A DNA stretch of 64,000 nucleotides, from NCBI RefSeq assembly GCF_003012795.1, contig NZ_PXYH01000008.1, positions 1-64,000 of the forward strand. The letters run 5' to 3'. The translations under genes and the position numbers were made by a program. The stretch is from Zobellella taiwanensis. GTDB lineage: Bacteria > Pseudomonadota > Gammaproteobacteria > Enterobacterales > Aeromonadaceae. Shown piece by piece: positions 48,658 through 58,022 of this stretch (position 1 is the stretch's first letter; every line of letters starts with the position of its first letter). The notes below the pieces were generated by a model. That model was given only the letters and a program-made list of their open reading frames with translations, ran no database searches and had not been told where the DNA came from.

Positions 48658-51171
48658 ATGATGAAACAGAAACTGATTGTCATCGGCAACGGCATGGTAG
48701 GGCAGCACCTGCTGCAACAGCTGGCGGACCAGAACGGCGTGGAGCAGTACGACATCACGGTGTTCGGCGCCGAGAAGCATGCCGCCTACGACCGGGTACA
48801 CCTCTCCGACGTGTTCGACGGCAAGGAGCCGGAAGCGCTGCTGATGGCCGGCCCCGACTGGTACGGCGAAAGCGGCATAGAATTACGCCTGAACGAGGCG
48901 GTCACCGCCATCGACCGGGACGCCAGGACCCTGACCACCGCCGCCGGCGCCGTGCTCGCCTACGACCGCCTGGTGCTGGCCACCGGCTCCACCCCCTTCG
49001 TGCCGCCCATCCCCGGCCGGGACCGCAAGAAATGTTTCGTCTACCGCACCCTGGAAGATCTGGCCGCCATCAAGGCCGCCTGCCAGGGCGCCAGGACCGG
49101 CGTGGTCATCGGCGGCGGCCTGCTCGGCCTGGAAGCCGCCAACGCCCTGCGCCTGCTCGGCCTGGAAACCCATGTGGTGGAATTCGCTCCCCGGCTGATG
49201 CCGGTGCAGCTGGATCCCCAGGGCGGCACCCTGCTCAGGGAGAAGATCGAGCGCCTGGGGCTGCATGTGCACACCCAGAAAGCCACCCACCATATCATCG
49301 ACGGCGAAAGCGCCACCCACCGCCTCAAGTTCGACGACGGCGGCATACTCGAAGCCGACGTGCTGGTGTTCAGCGCCGGTATCCGTCCCCAGGATGCCCT
49401 GGGCAAGGCCGCCGGCCTTACCCTGGGCGAGCGCGGCGGCATCTGCATCAACGATCAGTGCCAGACCTCGGATCCGGACATCTACGCCATCGGCGAATGC
49501 GCCCTGTGGCAAGGCAAGCTGTTCGGCCTGGTGGCCCCCGGCTACCAGATGGCCCGTACCGTGGCCGCCCAGCTGCTGGGCAAGGACGGCGCCTTCCAGG
49601 GCGCCGACATGAGCACCAAGCTCAAGCTGCTGGGCGTGGACGTGGGCGCCATCGGCGATGCCCACGGCCAGACCCCGGGCAGCCAGGAAGTGCTGCTGCT
49701 GGATCGCAGCAAGGATCTGTACAAGAAGCTGGTGCTGAACGAAGCCGGCGATCGCCTGCTGGGCGCCGTGCTGGTGGGCGACACCGGCGACTACGACACC
49801 CTGCTGCAGACCTACCTCAACGACATGCCGCTGCCGGCTCACCCCCTGGCCCTGCTGGTGCCGGAAGACGCTGCCGGCGGCGCGCCCAAGGCAGCCCTGC
49901 CGGCCACCGCCACCGTCTGCTCCTGCCACAACGTGAGCAAGGGCGCCATCATAGAAGCGGTGCAGGGCGGCGCCTGCGACGTCGCGGCGGTCAAGGCCTG
50001 CACCAAGGCCGGCACCGGCTGCGGCGGCTGCGCCGGCCTGCTCACCCAGGTGGTCAACCAGGCGCTGGAAGATCAGGGCATCACCGCCGACAAGAGCCTG
50101 TGCGAACACTTTGCCTACAGCCGCCAGGAGCTGTTCCACCTGGTCAAGGTGGGCCAGATCAAGAGCTTCGACGAACTGCTGGCCAAGCACGGCACCGGCC
50201 TGGGCTGCGACAGCTGCAAGCCGGCGGCGGCCTCCATCTTCGCCTCCCTGTGGAACGAACACGTACTGGCGCCCAGGCACCAGCCGCTGCAGGACACCAA
50301 CGACACCTTCCTCGCCAACATGCAGAAGAACGGTACCTACTCGGTGGTGCCCCGGGTACCGGGCGGCGAGATCACCCCGGAGCAGCTGATCGTGCTGGGC
50401 CAGGTGGCCAAGCGCTACGATCTTTACACCAAGGTCACCGGCGGCCAGCGCATCGACCTGTTCGGCGCCCGCCTCGAGCAGCTGCCGCAGATCTGGAAGG
50501 AACTGATCGACGCCGGCTTCGAGACCGGCCACGCCTACGGCAAGTCGCTGCGCACCGTCAAGTCCTGTGTCGGCTCCACCTGGTGCCGCTACGGAGTGCA
50601 GGACTCCCTGGATCTGGCGGTGGCCCTGGAGCACCGCTACAAGGGCCTGCGCTCGCCCCACAAGCTGAAGTTCGCGGTGTCCGGCTGCACCCGTGAGTGC
50701 GCCGAGGCCCAGGGCAAGGACGTGGGCGTGATCGCCACCGAGAAGGGCTGGAACCTGTACTTCGCCGGCAACGGCGGCATGCGCCCGCGCCATGCCGACC
50801 TGTTCGCCACCGATCTGGATACCGACACCCTGATCCGCTACATCGACCGCTTGCTGATGTTCTACGTGGCCACCGCCGACAAGCTGCAGCGCACCTCGGT
50901 GTGGATGGAAAACCTGGAAGGCGGCCTGGACTACCTGCGCGAGGTCATCATCGACGACGCCTTAGGCCTGGCCGAAGAGCTGGAAGGGCGCATGGCCCAG
51001 GTGATCGCCACCTACGAGTGCGAGTGGAAAGCCACCCTGCAGGATCCGGAAAAACTCAAGCGCTTCAAGAGCTTCGTCAACACCGACGAGGCCGATGACA
51101 GCATCGTCTTCGAGCGCAAGCGCGGCCAGATCCGCCCGGTAGAACCGATTGAAATCAAGGAGGTATCATGA
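48658..51171 (+). CDS. nirB: nitrite reductase (NAD(P)H) large subunit
   Basis: An 837-aa cytoplasmic siroheme enzyme reducing nitrite to ammonium with NAD(P)H. An N-terminal FAD/NAD domain (GNGMVGQHLLQQL, VIGGGLLGLEAA, YAIGECALW) is followed by BFD-like [2Fe-2S] Cys (CSCHN from about residue 421, CGGC), a second BFD-like stretch, then the ferredoxin-like siroheme domain with [4Fe-4S] ligands C637, C643, C677 and C681. ATG 48658 or 48661 after AAGGA. It overlaps nirD by ATGA. Confidence 0.96.
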   Translation: MMKQKLIVIGNGMVGQHLLQQLADQNGVEQYDITVFGAEKHAAYDRVHLSDVFDGKEPEALLMAGPDWYGESGIELRLNEAVTAIDRDARTLTTAAGAVLAYDRLVLATGSTPFVPPIPGRDRKKCFVYRTLEDLAAIKAACQGARTGVVIGGGLLGLEAANALRLLGLETHVVEFAPRLMPVQLDPQGGTLLREKIERLGLHVHTQKATHHIIDGESATHRLKFDDGGILEADVLVFSAGIRPQDALGKAAGLTLGERGGICINDQCQTSDPDIYAIGECALWQGKLFGLVAPGYQMARTVAAQLLGKDGAFQGADMSTKLKLLGVDVGAIGDAHGQTPGSQEVLLLDRSKDLYKKLVLNEAGDRLLGAVLVGDTGDYDTLLQTYLNDMPLPAHPLALLVPEDAAGGAPKAALPATATVCSCHNVSKGAIIEAVQGGACDVAAVKACTKAGTGCGGCAGLLTQVVNQALEDQGITADKSLCEHFAYSRQELFHLVKVGQIKSFDELLAKHGTGLGCDSCKPAAASIFASLWNEHVLAPRHQPLQDTNDTFLANMQKNGTYSVVPRVPGGEITPEQLIVLGQVAKRYDLYTKVTGGQRIDLFGARLEQLPQIWKELIDAGFETGHAYGKSLRTVKSCVGSTWCRYGVQDSLDLAVALEHRYKGLRSPHKLKFAVSGCTRECAEAQGKDVGVIATEKGWNLYFAGNGGMRPRHADLFATDLDTDTLIRYIDRLLMFYVATADKLQRTSVWMENLEGGLDYLREVIIDDALGLAEELEGRMAQVIATYECEWKATLQDPEKLKRFKSFVNTDEADDSIVFERKRGQIRPVEPIEIKEVS

Positions 51172-51503
51172 GTCTTGTTCGCCTTTGCCACGTCAACGAC
51201 ATCCCCGAGCACAGCGGCATGGCCGCATTGGTGGAGGGCCGGCAACTGGCCCTGTTCAACCTGCCCGGGCTCGGCTTCTTCGCCCTCGACAACTGGGATC
51301 CCATGGGCCGCGCCCAGGTGCTGGCCCGGGGCATCGTCGGCGATATCAAGGGCGAGCCCTGCGTGGCCTCGCCCCTGTACAAGCACCATTATTCACTGAA
51401 AGACGGCCGCTGCCTGGAGCAGGAGGACGTCAAGGTCAAGGTCTGGCCCCTGGTCGCCAAGGACGATCAGCTGTGGCTTGAGCAGCCATCCCTGACGGGA
51501 TAA
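51168..51503 (+). CDS. nirD: nitrite reductase (NAD(P)H) small subunit
   Basis: A 111-aa Rieske-fold subunit needed for NirB activity. As in enterobacterial NirD, the Cys/His Rieske cluster ligands are missing (positions read DNWDPM and CVASPLYKHHY), so it is structural, not a redox centre. It overlaps nirB by 4 bp and is followed by a strong terminator. Confidence 0.95.
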   Translation: MSLVRLCHVNDIPEHSGMAALVEGRQLALFNLPGLGFFALDNWDPMGRAQVLARGIVGDIKGEPCVASPLYKHHYSLKDGRCLEQEDVKVKVWPLVAKDDQLWLEQPSLTG

Positions 51504-51522
51504 GGACGCGGGGTTGGGAAAA

Positions 51523-51546
51523 CGGGGCCGAATGGCCCCGCTTTTT
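51523..51546 (+). terminator. intrinsic terminator of nirBD
   Basis: CGGGGCC/GGCCCCG stem, GAAT loop, then CTTTTT; 19 bp after the nirD stop codon. Confidence 0.9.
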
Positions 51547-51635
51547 GCTGGCGACAGTTTACGATCTTCACGAAGCACATCTGTAACGACTCAAACAAAG
51601 AGTCAACAGGGCTGCCTCCACCGACATCTTATCCG

Positions 51636-53060
51636 TCAGCGGGTGCGGATGGCCTGGATGATGGCGGTGGTGGAGCAGCCGTCCTCGAAGTTGAGCACCT
51701 TCACCTCGCCGCCGTTGGCGGTCACTTCCTCGAAGCCGGCGATGTCCTCGGGCTTATAGTCGCCGCCCTTGACCAGCACGTCGGGCAGCACCTCGGCGAT
51801 CAGCCGGCGCGGGGTGTCCTCACTGAAGGGCACCACCCAGTCCACCGCGCCCAGGCCGGCCAGCACCGCCATGCGCCTGTCCACCGAGTTCACCGGCCGG
51901 CCCTCGCCCTTGAGGGCGCGCACCGAGGCATCGGTGTTCACCGCCACGATCAGCCGGTCGCCCAGCTTGCGGGCGTTGTTGAGGTAAGAGACATGGCCGG
52001 CGTGGAGGATGTCGAAACAGCCGTTGGTCATCACGATTTTTTCGCCCCGGCGGCGGGCGGCTTCAACCACATACCTGAGCTGCTGCTCGGTCACCACCCC
52101 CATGCCCGACTCGGGCCCGCCGTAGAGCACATTGGCCAGCTCGATGGCGGAGACGGTGGAGGTACCCAGCTTGCCCACCACTATGCCGGCGGCCACGTTG
52201 GCCAGGGCGCAGGCTTCGTCCAGCGCCAGCCCGGCGGCCAGGACCGAAGCCAGGGTAGCGATGACGGTGTCGCCGGCGCCGGTTACGTCAAACACCTCGT
52301 GGGCCTGGGCCGGCAGGTGCAGTTCGTCCTCGCCCTGGCGGATCAGGGTCATACCGTGCTCGGAGCGGGTTACCAGCAGGGCCTTGAACTCGAACCGCTC
52401 CACCAGCTCCAGGCCGCGGGCCACCAGCTCACGCTCGTCCTTCACCTTGCCCACCACCGCTTCGAACTCGCTCATATTGGGGGTGAGCAGGGTGGCGCCC
52501 CGGTACTTCTCAAAATCCGAGCCCTTGGGATCCACCAGCACCGGCACCCCGGCCTGGTTGGCGGCCTGGATAAGCTGCTGCACCTGGGCCAGGGCGCCCT
52601 TGGCGTAGTCGGACAACACCAGCACCCCGGCTTCGGCCAGGGCAGCCCGGGTCATGTCGGTGAGGGGGGCGGCATCTTCGGCCGCGAAACTTTCCTCGAA
52701 GTCCAGCCGCAGCAACTGCTGGTTGCGGCTCATCACCCTGAGCTTGGTGATGGTGGGATGGTATGGGTGACGTACAAAATCACATTCCACTCCCACGCCT
52801 CTCATTTTGTCCTGCAGGGCGTTGGCCGCTTCGTCGTCGCCGGTCAGGCCCAGCAGCCGGGCGCCGGCGCCCAGGGCGGCGGCGTTCAGGGCCACGTTGG
52901 CGGCGCCGCCCGGGCGTTCCTCATTGTGCTCAACCTTGACCACAGGCACCGGAGCCTCGGGAGAGATGCGCCCCGTGGGGCCGGACCAGTAGCGGTCCAG
53001 CATCACATCCCCGACCACCAGTACCCTGGCGTTATCGAATTCCGGCAACTTGATCTTCAT
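51636..53060 (-). CDS. hldE: bifunctional heptose 7-phosphate kinase / heptose 1-phosphate adenylyltransferase
   Basis: A 474-aa enzyme of ADP-L-glycero-D-manno-heptose synthesis for the lipopolysaccharide inner core. The N-terminal ribokinase-like domain ([31 protein letters not shown]) is fused to a C-terminal nucleotidyltransferase ([12 protein letters not shown]). The ATG at 53060 gives the [19 protein letters not shown] start. It is divergent from the lipid A acyltransferase gene, so two LPS genes share a 139-bp promoter region. Confidence 0.96.
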   Translation of the reverse strand: MKIKLPEFDNARVLVVGDVMLDRYWSGPTGRISPEAPVPVVKVEHNEERPGGAANVALNAAALGAGARLLGLTGDDEAANALQDKMRGVGVECDFVRHPYHPTITKLRVMSRNQQLLRLDFEESFAAEDAAPLTDMTRAALAEAGVLVLSDYAKGALAQVQQLIQAANQAGVPVLVDPKGSDFEKYRGATLLTPNMSEFEAVVGKVKDERELVARGLELVERFEFKALLVTRSEHGMTLIRQGEDELHLPAQAHEVFDVTGAGDTVIATLASVLAAGLALDEACALANVAAGIVVGKLGTSTVSAIELANVLYGGPESGMGVVTEQQLRYVVEAARRRGEKIVMTNGCFDILHAGHVSYLNNARKLGDRLIVAVNTDASVRALKGEGRPVNSVDRRMAVLAGLGAVDWVVPFSEDTPRRLIAEVLPDVLVKGGDYKPEDIAGFEEVTANGGEVKVLNFEDGCSTTAIIQAIRTR

Positions 53061-53199
53061 AGGTTCGGACCCTTGTGAACGTGGGAAAGACAAAATCTTA
53101 TCACAGCCGAGCCCAATCGCACTCGCCGGCCGGCCTCGGGTGGCCATTGCCACCATTGTTATTTAGAATTCGGCCATTCGACGACAATGGCGACTCCCT

Positions 53200-54123
53200 A
53201 TGCATGATTCCCGGCTTCCCCCTTTCCGTGCTGCACTGCTGCATCCACGCTATGCGCTCAACTGGCTCGGTCTTTGCCTGCTGTGGCTGCTGGTCACCCT
53301 GTTGCCCTGGCGCCTTCAGATGGCTCTGGGTCGGGGCCTGGGCCGGCTGTCGATGAACGTATTGAAGTCCAGGGTCAAGGTGGCCAGGCGCAATCTGGAA
53401 CTGGCCCTGCCGGAGCTGACCCTGGCCGAGCGCGAGCACCTGCTCAGGGGCAATTTCGAAAGCGTGGGCTGCGCCGTCTTTGAAACCGGCATGGCCTGGT
53501 TCTGGCCCCACTGGCGCGTGCGCGCCCTGACCCGCATGGAAGGCACCGAGCACGTTGATGCCGCCGCCGCAAAGGGCCAGGGCATGCTGCTGCTGTCGGC
53601 CCATTTTCTTACTCTTGAGCTCAACGCCCGCCAGTTCGGCCTGTACCGGCCGGGCGTGGGCGTCTACCGGCCCAATACCAACCCGGTGCTGGAATATGCC
53701 CAGGTGCACGGCCGCTGCCGCTCCAACAAGTACCTGGTGGACCGGCTCGACATCAAGGGCATGCTCAGGGCGCTGCGGGCCGGCGACGCGCTCTGGTATG
53801 CGCCGGACCACGACTACGGCCGTCATGCCAGTGTGTTCGTGCCTTTCTTCGCGGTGGACAAGGCCGCCACCATCACCGGCACCGCCACCCTGGCGCGGGT
53901 AAAGCATACCGTCACCCTGCCCTGTTTTACCCTGCGGGAGAAAGACGGCTACCGATTGATCATCCAGCCGCCCCTGGCCGGCTTTCCCACCGGCGACGAC
54001 GAGGCGGACGCCATCGCCGGCAACCGGGTGCTCGAGGCCGCCATCCGCCTGGCCCCGGAGCAGTACATGTGGCTGCACCGGCGGTTCAAGACCACTCCGC
54101 GAGGCGTGGCTTCCCGCTACTGA
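53200..54123 (+). CDS. lpxL: LpxL-type Kdo2-lipid IVA acyltransferase
   Basis: A 307-aa inner-membrane lauroyl/palmitoleoyl transferase adding the first secondary acyl chain to lipid A. An N-terminal membrane anchor (about 20-40) and the HX4E catalytic motif H135...E140 (HFLTLE) are seen, along with YRPNTNP and the C-terminal EQYMWLHRRFKT. It ends normally (GVASRY); the repeat array begins 10 bp downstream. Confidence 0.92.
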   Translation: MHDSRLPPFRAALLHPRYALNWLGLCLLWLLVTLLPWRLQMALGRGLGRLSMNVLKSRVKVARRNLELALPELTLAEREHLLRGNFESVGCAVFETGMAWFWPHWRVRALTRMEGTEHVDAAAAKGQGMLLLSAHFLTLELNARQFGLYRPGVGVYRPNTNPVLEYAQVHGRCRSNKYLVDRLDIKGMLRALRAGDALWYAPDHDYGRHASVFVPFFAVDKAATITGTATLARVKHTVTLPCFTLREKDGYRLIIQPPLAGFPTGDDEADAIAGNRVLEAAIRLAPEQYMWLHRRFKTTPRGVASRY

Positions 54124-54133
54124 TTAAAAAGCC

Positions 54134-54161
54134 GGGAGTAGGGATTGGGGACTCGGGACTG
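54134..54161 (+). repeat. left GGGAYTN heptad array (4 units)
   Basis: Units in phase: GGGAGTA, GGGATTG, GGGACTC, GGGACTG. Four G3 runs separated by 4-nt loops satisfy the canonical G-quadruplex pattern on the plus strand. Confidence 0.9.
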
Positions 54162-54173
54162 GTACAGACGCTG

Positions 54174-54533
54174 TCAGCTCTCGAGTTTCTTTTTGATGCT
54201 GCTCTGCAACCCATTGAGCAACCGAAAAGTGCGGTCCAACCGCTGAAAAATATCGTGTGTCTGCGGCAGCAATCCGAGCATACACGCGATCTCCATCTGG
54301 GTATCAAGCTCATTCAGCGAGCCTCTGGCAATACTCAGGAAATGGGCATATTCACGCGTGCTCGATCCGGCCACGCCTTCAGCAATATTGGAAGGCACCG
54401 AAATGGCCGCCCTGCGCATCTGTGATGTCAGACCGAATAGCTCGGCCTTGGGAAATGCGGCCGAAGCCTCATAGGTCAGCTTTACCAACAGCATGGCCTC
54501 GCGCCAGACATCAAGTCGCTTATGCGTCTTCAT
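54174..54533 (-). CDS. four-helix-bundle protein (23S rRNA intervening-sequence family)
   Basis: A 119-aa protein of the TIGR02436 / S23-IVP family. It opens with KRLDVWREAMLLVKLTYEAS, has the hallmark GLTSQMRRAAISVPSNIAEG and FLSIARGSLNELDTQMEIA, and is almost wholly helical. Members occur inside 23S rRNA insertions or as solo genes; relatives include Avd of diversity-generating retroelements. Biochemical function is unknown; nucleic-acid binding is presumed. Its Shine-Dalgarno GGGAGGAAGT is the last, degenerate unit of the right-hand repeat array. Confidence 0.92.
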   Translation of the reverse strand: MKTHKRLDVWREAMLLVKLTYEASAAFPKAELFGLTSQMRRAAISVPSNIAEGVAGSSTREYAHFLSIARGSLNELDTQMEIACMLGLLPQTHDIFQRLDRTFRLLNGLQSSIKKKLES

Positions 54534-54540
54534 ACTTCCT

Positions 54541-54590
54541 CCCAGTCCCAGTCCCTAATCCCCAGTCCCTAGTCCCTAGTCCCCAGTCCC
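54541..54590 (-). repeat. right GGGACTR heptad array (6 units plus degenerate end)
   Basis: On the minus strand from 54590: GGGACTG, GGGACTA, GGGACTA, GGGACTG, GGGATTA, GGGACTG, then GGACTG and GGAGG. Six G3 runs give G-quadruplex potential. The second unit contains the TAG stop of glnE (54576-54578), so the first units are translated as the last GlnE residues. Confidence 0.92.
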
Positions 54591-57449
54591 GGCGTGCTTG
54601 AGCCATTTGTTCCAACTCTCCACCACCCAGCCGCGTTCCCGGGTGAGTTCGCTGTCCGGCACCCGGCCGGGCTGGTCGGACAGGCTCAGCCGGTGGCCCC
54701 GGTCGCGGATGGCGCAGTAGGCGGTTTTCAGCCGACCGGCCTCCTCCTCTTCCAGCAACCCCACTTCCACCGCCGCCTCCAGGATGCGGATATTGTCGGA
54801 CCAGCGGGTCAGGGCAGGATGCTCATGGGCATGGGCCAGCACCAGGTACTGGGTGAGGAACTCGATATCGGCCAGGCCGCCCACCGACTGCTTGAGGTGG
54901 AACTCGCCGGGCCCGGCCTTGATCAGATGAGCACGCATCTTCTCGCGCATCTGCACCACCTCCAGCGCCAGTTCGCCACGCTCCCGCGCCTTGCCCAGCA
55001 CCTCCCGGCGGATGTCGTTGAAGGCCTCGAACAGCGGCGGATCGCCCACTATGATGCGGCTGCGCACCAGGGCCTGGTGCTCCCAGGTCCAGGCCTCGTT
55101 GTGCAGGTAGGTCCGGTAGGCGTCGAGCGGGCTCACCATCAGGCCGGAGGCGCCGCTCGGGCGCAGCCGCATGTCTACCTCGTAGAGCACGCCGCTGGGG
55201 GTGCGGGTGCTGAACAGGTGGATGATGCGCTGGGCCAGGCGCAGGTAGAACTGGCGGCAGTCGAGGGGCTTGTCGCCGTTGGTCTGGCCCTTGAGCCCGG
55301 CCTCCTGCACGAACACCAGATCCAGATCCGAGCTGTAGGCCAGTTCGATGCCGCCCAGCTTGCCGTAGGCCACCACCCCGAAGCCCTTGCGGCCGTCCGC
55401 CAGCTGTTCGGGCACGCCGTGGCGGGCGCTGATCTGGACCCAGGCCTGGTTGACCACTTCTTCTACTACGGCCTCCGCCAGCCAGGTGAGGTGATCGCTC
55501 ACTTTCATCAGCGGCAGTGCCCCGGCGATGTCGGCGGCGGCGATGCGCAGCAGCTGGATCTGCTTGAACTGGCGCAGGGCCTCCATCTGCTGTTCCACGT
55601 CCTCCTCCGGTACCCGCAGCAGGAACTGGCGCAGCTCGCCCCGGTAGGCGTCCAGCGGAATGGGGTTGTACAGCACCTGGGGCACCAGCAGCTCGTCCAG
55701 CAGTATGGGATAGCGCGCCAGCTGCTCGGCCACCAGGGAGCTGGCCTCGCACAGGCGGATCAGCTGGGTCAGGGCGCCGGCGTTTTCCACCAGCAACTGC
55801 AGGTAGGCGGTGCGGGTGGCGATTTGCAGCAGCAATTTTTGCAGCCGGGCAAACAGGATGCCGGGGGTGTCGGACTGGCTGACCTTGTCGAGCAGCACCG
55901 GCATCAGCTTCTCCAGCGCCTGGCGGCCCTGGGGGCCCATGGCCCGGCGCGGGCACTCTTCCTTGAAGGTATTAAGCGCCCGGGCCAGGCGGCCGGCCTT
56001 GTCCGGTTCCATGCCCTGTTCCTGCAGCAGCCGGAGCAGCTCTTCCTCTTCCCAGTCGGTCTGCCAGAGGTCGAACCAGATCTGGGCCGCGCCCTCCTCT
56101 TCCGCCTCGGTGCTGTCGCCGATCAATTGCTCGAACTGGCGGTGCACCCCGGCCATGGCATCATGCAGCGCCCGGTAGAAGGCCTCCCAGTCCGGGTAGC
56201 CCGTCAGCCAGGCCAGGCGGGTACAGTTGAGTTCGTCCTGGGGCAGGGTCTGGGTTTGCTGGTCGGCAAAGGCCTGCAGGAAGTTTTCGATCTTGCGCAA
56301 AAAGCGGTAGCTCTGGTGCAACTGGCCGGCTTCTTCCGCCGTCAACGCTCCCGCCTCCCGCGCCGCCGCCAGGGCCAGGGGCAGGTGGCGCACCTGCAGC
56401 GCCGGCTCCCGGCCGCCGCGGATCAGCTGAAATACCTGGGCGATGAACTCCACTTCGCGGATGCCGCCGGCGCCCAGCTTGATGTTGTCCTTGAGCCCCT
56501 TGCGCCGTACCTCGGCGGCGATCATCGCCTTCATCTGGCGCAGGGAGTCGATCACCCCGAAGTCGATGTAGCGGCGGAACACAAAGGGTTTGAGCATGGC
56601 ACGCAGCTCGGTGCTGTATTCCCCCTCGTCATTGAGAATGCGCGCCTTGACCATGGCATAGCGCTCCCAGGTGCGGCCGTGGTGCTGGTAGTAGTCTTCC
56701 ATGGCGGCAAAGCTCACCGCCAGGGGGCCGGACTCGCCGAAGGGCCGCAGCCGCATGTCCACCCGGTAGACCTGGCCGTCCACCGTGGTCTGGTGCAGGG
56801 CGTTGACCAGCTTTTGCCCCAGGCGGATAAAAAACTGCTGGTTGGCCAGCTCCCGCCGTCCGCCCCGGGTCACCCCGTTGTGGGGAAAGGTGAAGATAAG
56901 GTCGATGTCGGAGGAGAAGTTGAGCTCACGCCCGCCCAGCTTGCCCATGCCCAGGATCAGCATGGGCACCGGCTTGCCCTCGGCGTCGGAGGGGGTTCCC
57001 AGCTCGGCACACTGGCGCCGGTAGAGCCAGCGGTAGGCTTCCACGATCAGCGCATCGGCCAGGGCCGAGATATGCTCGAAGCTTTCCTCCACTTCGGCTC
57101 CCAGCAGCATCTCCCGCCAGGCGATCAGCAGCAGCTCGCGCCGGCGAAAGCGGCGCAGGGCGCGCAGCAGGCCGGGCTCGTCGTTCACGGCCGCCAGTTG
57201 GGCGGCCAGCGCCGGCCGGTAGCGGCCGGCCCGGTCGCCGTTGTGCAAATCCGTTTCATCATCCAGCTCCAGGGCCAGTTCCGGTTGCTGGCACAGGCTG
57301 TCGGCGGCGAAGTCGCTGCAGGCGAACAGCCGCAGCAATTGCTCGCGACGGGAGGGGGCCAGTTCCGGCAGCCGGTCCCGGGCTCTTTCCGCAAAACGGT
57401 TCCAGTGTTTTTCGGCCTGCTCGGCAAGCAGGGCGGGCAGTTCACGCAT
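54576..57449 (-). CDS. glnE: bifunctional glutamine synthetase adenylyltransferase/deadenylase
   Basis: A 957-aa regulator of glutamine synthetase. The N-terminal nucleotidyltransferase domain (GMGKLGGRELNFSSDIDLIF) removes AMP, the C-terminal one (AYGKLGGIELAYSSDLDLVF) adds it, under PII control. The ATG at 57449 follows AAGGAA. Homology reaches WNKWLKH; the last residues GTGD and the stop are encoded by the heptad array, so only the extreme tail is altered and activity should be intact. It belongs functionally with the nitrogen genes at 41-51 kb. Confidence 0.96.
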   Translation of the reverse strand: MRELPALLAEQAEKHWNRFAERARDRLPELAPSRREQLLRLFACSDFAADSLCQQPELALELDDETDLHNGDRAGRYRPALAAQLAAVNDEPGLLRALRRFRRRELLLIAWREMLLGAEVEESFEHISALADALIVEAYRWLYRRQCAELGTPSDAEGKPVPMLILGMGKLGGRELNFSSDIDLIFTFPHNGVTRGGRRELANQQFFIRLGQKLVNALHQTTVDGQVYRVDMRLRPFGESGPLAVSFAAMEDYYQHHGRTWERYAMVKARILNDEGEYSTELRAMLKPFVFRRYIDFGVIDSLRQMKAMIAAEVRRKGLKDNIKLGAGGIREVEFIAQVFQLIRGGREPALQVRHLPLALAAAREAGALTAEEAGQLHQSYRFLRKIENFLQAFADQQTQTLPQDELNCTRLAWLTGYPDWEAFYRALHDAMAGVHRQFEQLIGDSTEAEEEGAAQIWFDLWQTDWEEEELLRLLQEQGMEPDKAGRLARALNTFKEECPRRAMGPQGRQALEKLMPVLLDKVSQSDTPGILFARLQKLLLQIATRTAYLQLLVENAGALTQLIRLCEASSLVAEQLARYPILLDELLVPQVLYNPIPLDAYRGELRQFLLRVPEEDVEQQMEALRQFKQIQLLRIAAADIAGALPLMKVSDHLTWLAEAVVEEVVNQAWVQISARHGVPEQLADGRKGFGVVAYGKLGGIELAYSSDLDLVFVQEAGLKGQTNGDKPLDCRQFYLRLAQRIIHLFSTRTPSGVLYEVDMRLRPSGASGLMVSPLDAYRTYLHNEAWTWEHQALVRSRIIVGDPPLFEAFNDIRREVLGKARERGELALEVVQMREKMRAHLIKAGPGEFHLKQSVGGLADIEFLTQYLVLAHAHEHPALTRWSDNIRILEAAVEVGLLEEEEAGRLKTAYCAIRDRGHRLSLSDQPGRVPDSELTRERGWVVESWNKWLKHAGTGD

Positions 57450-57608
57450 CGATATTTCCTTGTGGCAAGCATCTGCCTCCAGACTACCATTGTTGCCGCT
57501 ACTGAACAGCGAGCCGGCGCAGATTGTCGTCGGTGGCGCCATCTGGCCCTTGCGCTGGACTGCCCGGCTGATTAGTCTGTAGCTGACTTATTATGTCAGG
57601 ACCTGTTG

Positions 57609-58022
57609 ATGGATCTTTCAGTTATCGGCCAGCATCTCGAAGGGCTCGGCGACACCTCGTCCACCGGCTTTGTCTTCCAGTGTTTTCCCATAGGCGGGGA
57701 AGTGGATGTGCTCAAGGTGACGGTGGAAGGGCGTGAAGAGCTGCCCCTGTTCATTTCCGTTTCCGACGATCAGATTTTGTGCATCAGTTACCTGTGGGAC
57801 GAAAGCCAGGTCGATCCGGCCCGCCGCCCGGCCATGCTGGAAGCCATGCTCGACATGAACATTCCCATGCCCCTGTCGGCCTTTGCCCGGCTCGACGACT
57901 GGTATGTGGTGTTCGGCGCCCTGTCGCTGACCTCGGCCCTGGCCGAGATCGAACACGAGCTGGCGGTACTGAGCGACAACTGCCTCGAGGTGATCGAGGA
58001 CATGGCGGAGTTTCTGTTATGA
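57609..58022 (+). CDS. DUF2170 family protein (YjfI-like)
   Basis: A 137-aa cytoplasmic protein of unknown function, matching the YjfI/DUF2170 pattern (FPIGGEVDVLKVTVEGREELP, YLWDESQVDP, LDDWYVVFGALS, IEHELAVLSDN). ATG 57609 is preferred over TTG 57606. It overlaps the PspA-like gene by ATGA, the same pairing as yjfI-yjfJ in E. coli. Confidence 0.82.
   Translation: MDLSVIGQHLEGLGDTSSTGFVFQCFPIGGEVDVLKVTVEGREELPLFISVSDDQILCISYLWDESQVDPARRPAMLEAMLDMNIPMPLSAFARLDDWYVVFGALSLTSALAEIEHELAVLSDNCLEVIEDMAEFLL

Larger units (their letters stand above)
54134..54590. mobile_element. candidate four-helix-bundle cassette bracketed by inverted heptad arrays
   Basis: The unit consists of a left array (54134-54161), the gene at 54174-54533 and a right array (54541-54590). 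The G-rich strand of each array reads inward, so the arrays form imperfect inverted termini. It occupies almost the whole gap between convergent lpxL and glnE. No transposase is present and no target duplication was identified, so mobility is inferred from layout only. Confidence 0.45.

Noticed and set aside
51168-51503. NirD as a degenerate Rieske protein with lost function
   Set aside because: Missing cluster ligands are normal for this NirD type, so it is not a sign of decay.
54594-57575. A 993-codon plus-strand reading frame opposite glnE
   Set aside because: It mirrors the GlnE coding strand and has no recognisable protein family or ribosome site.
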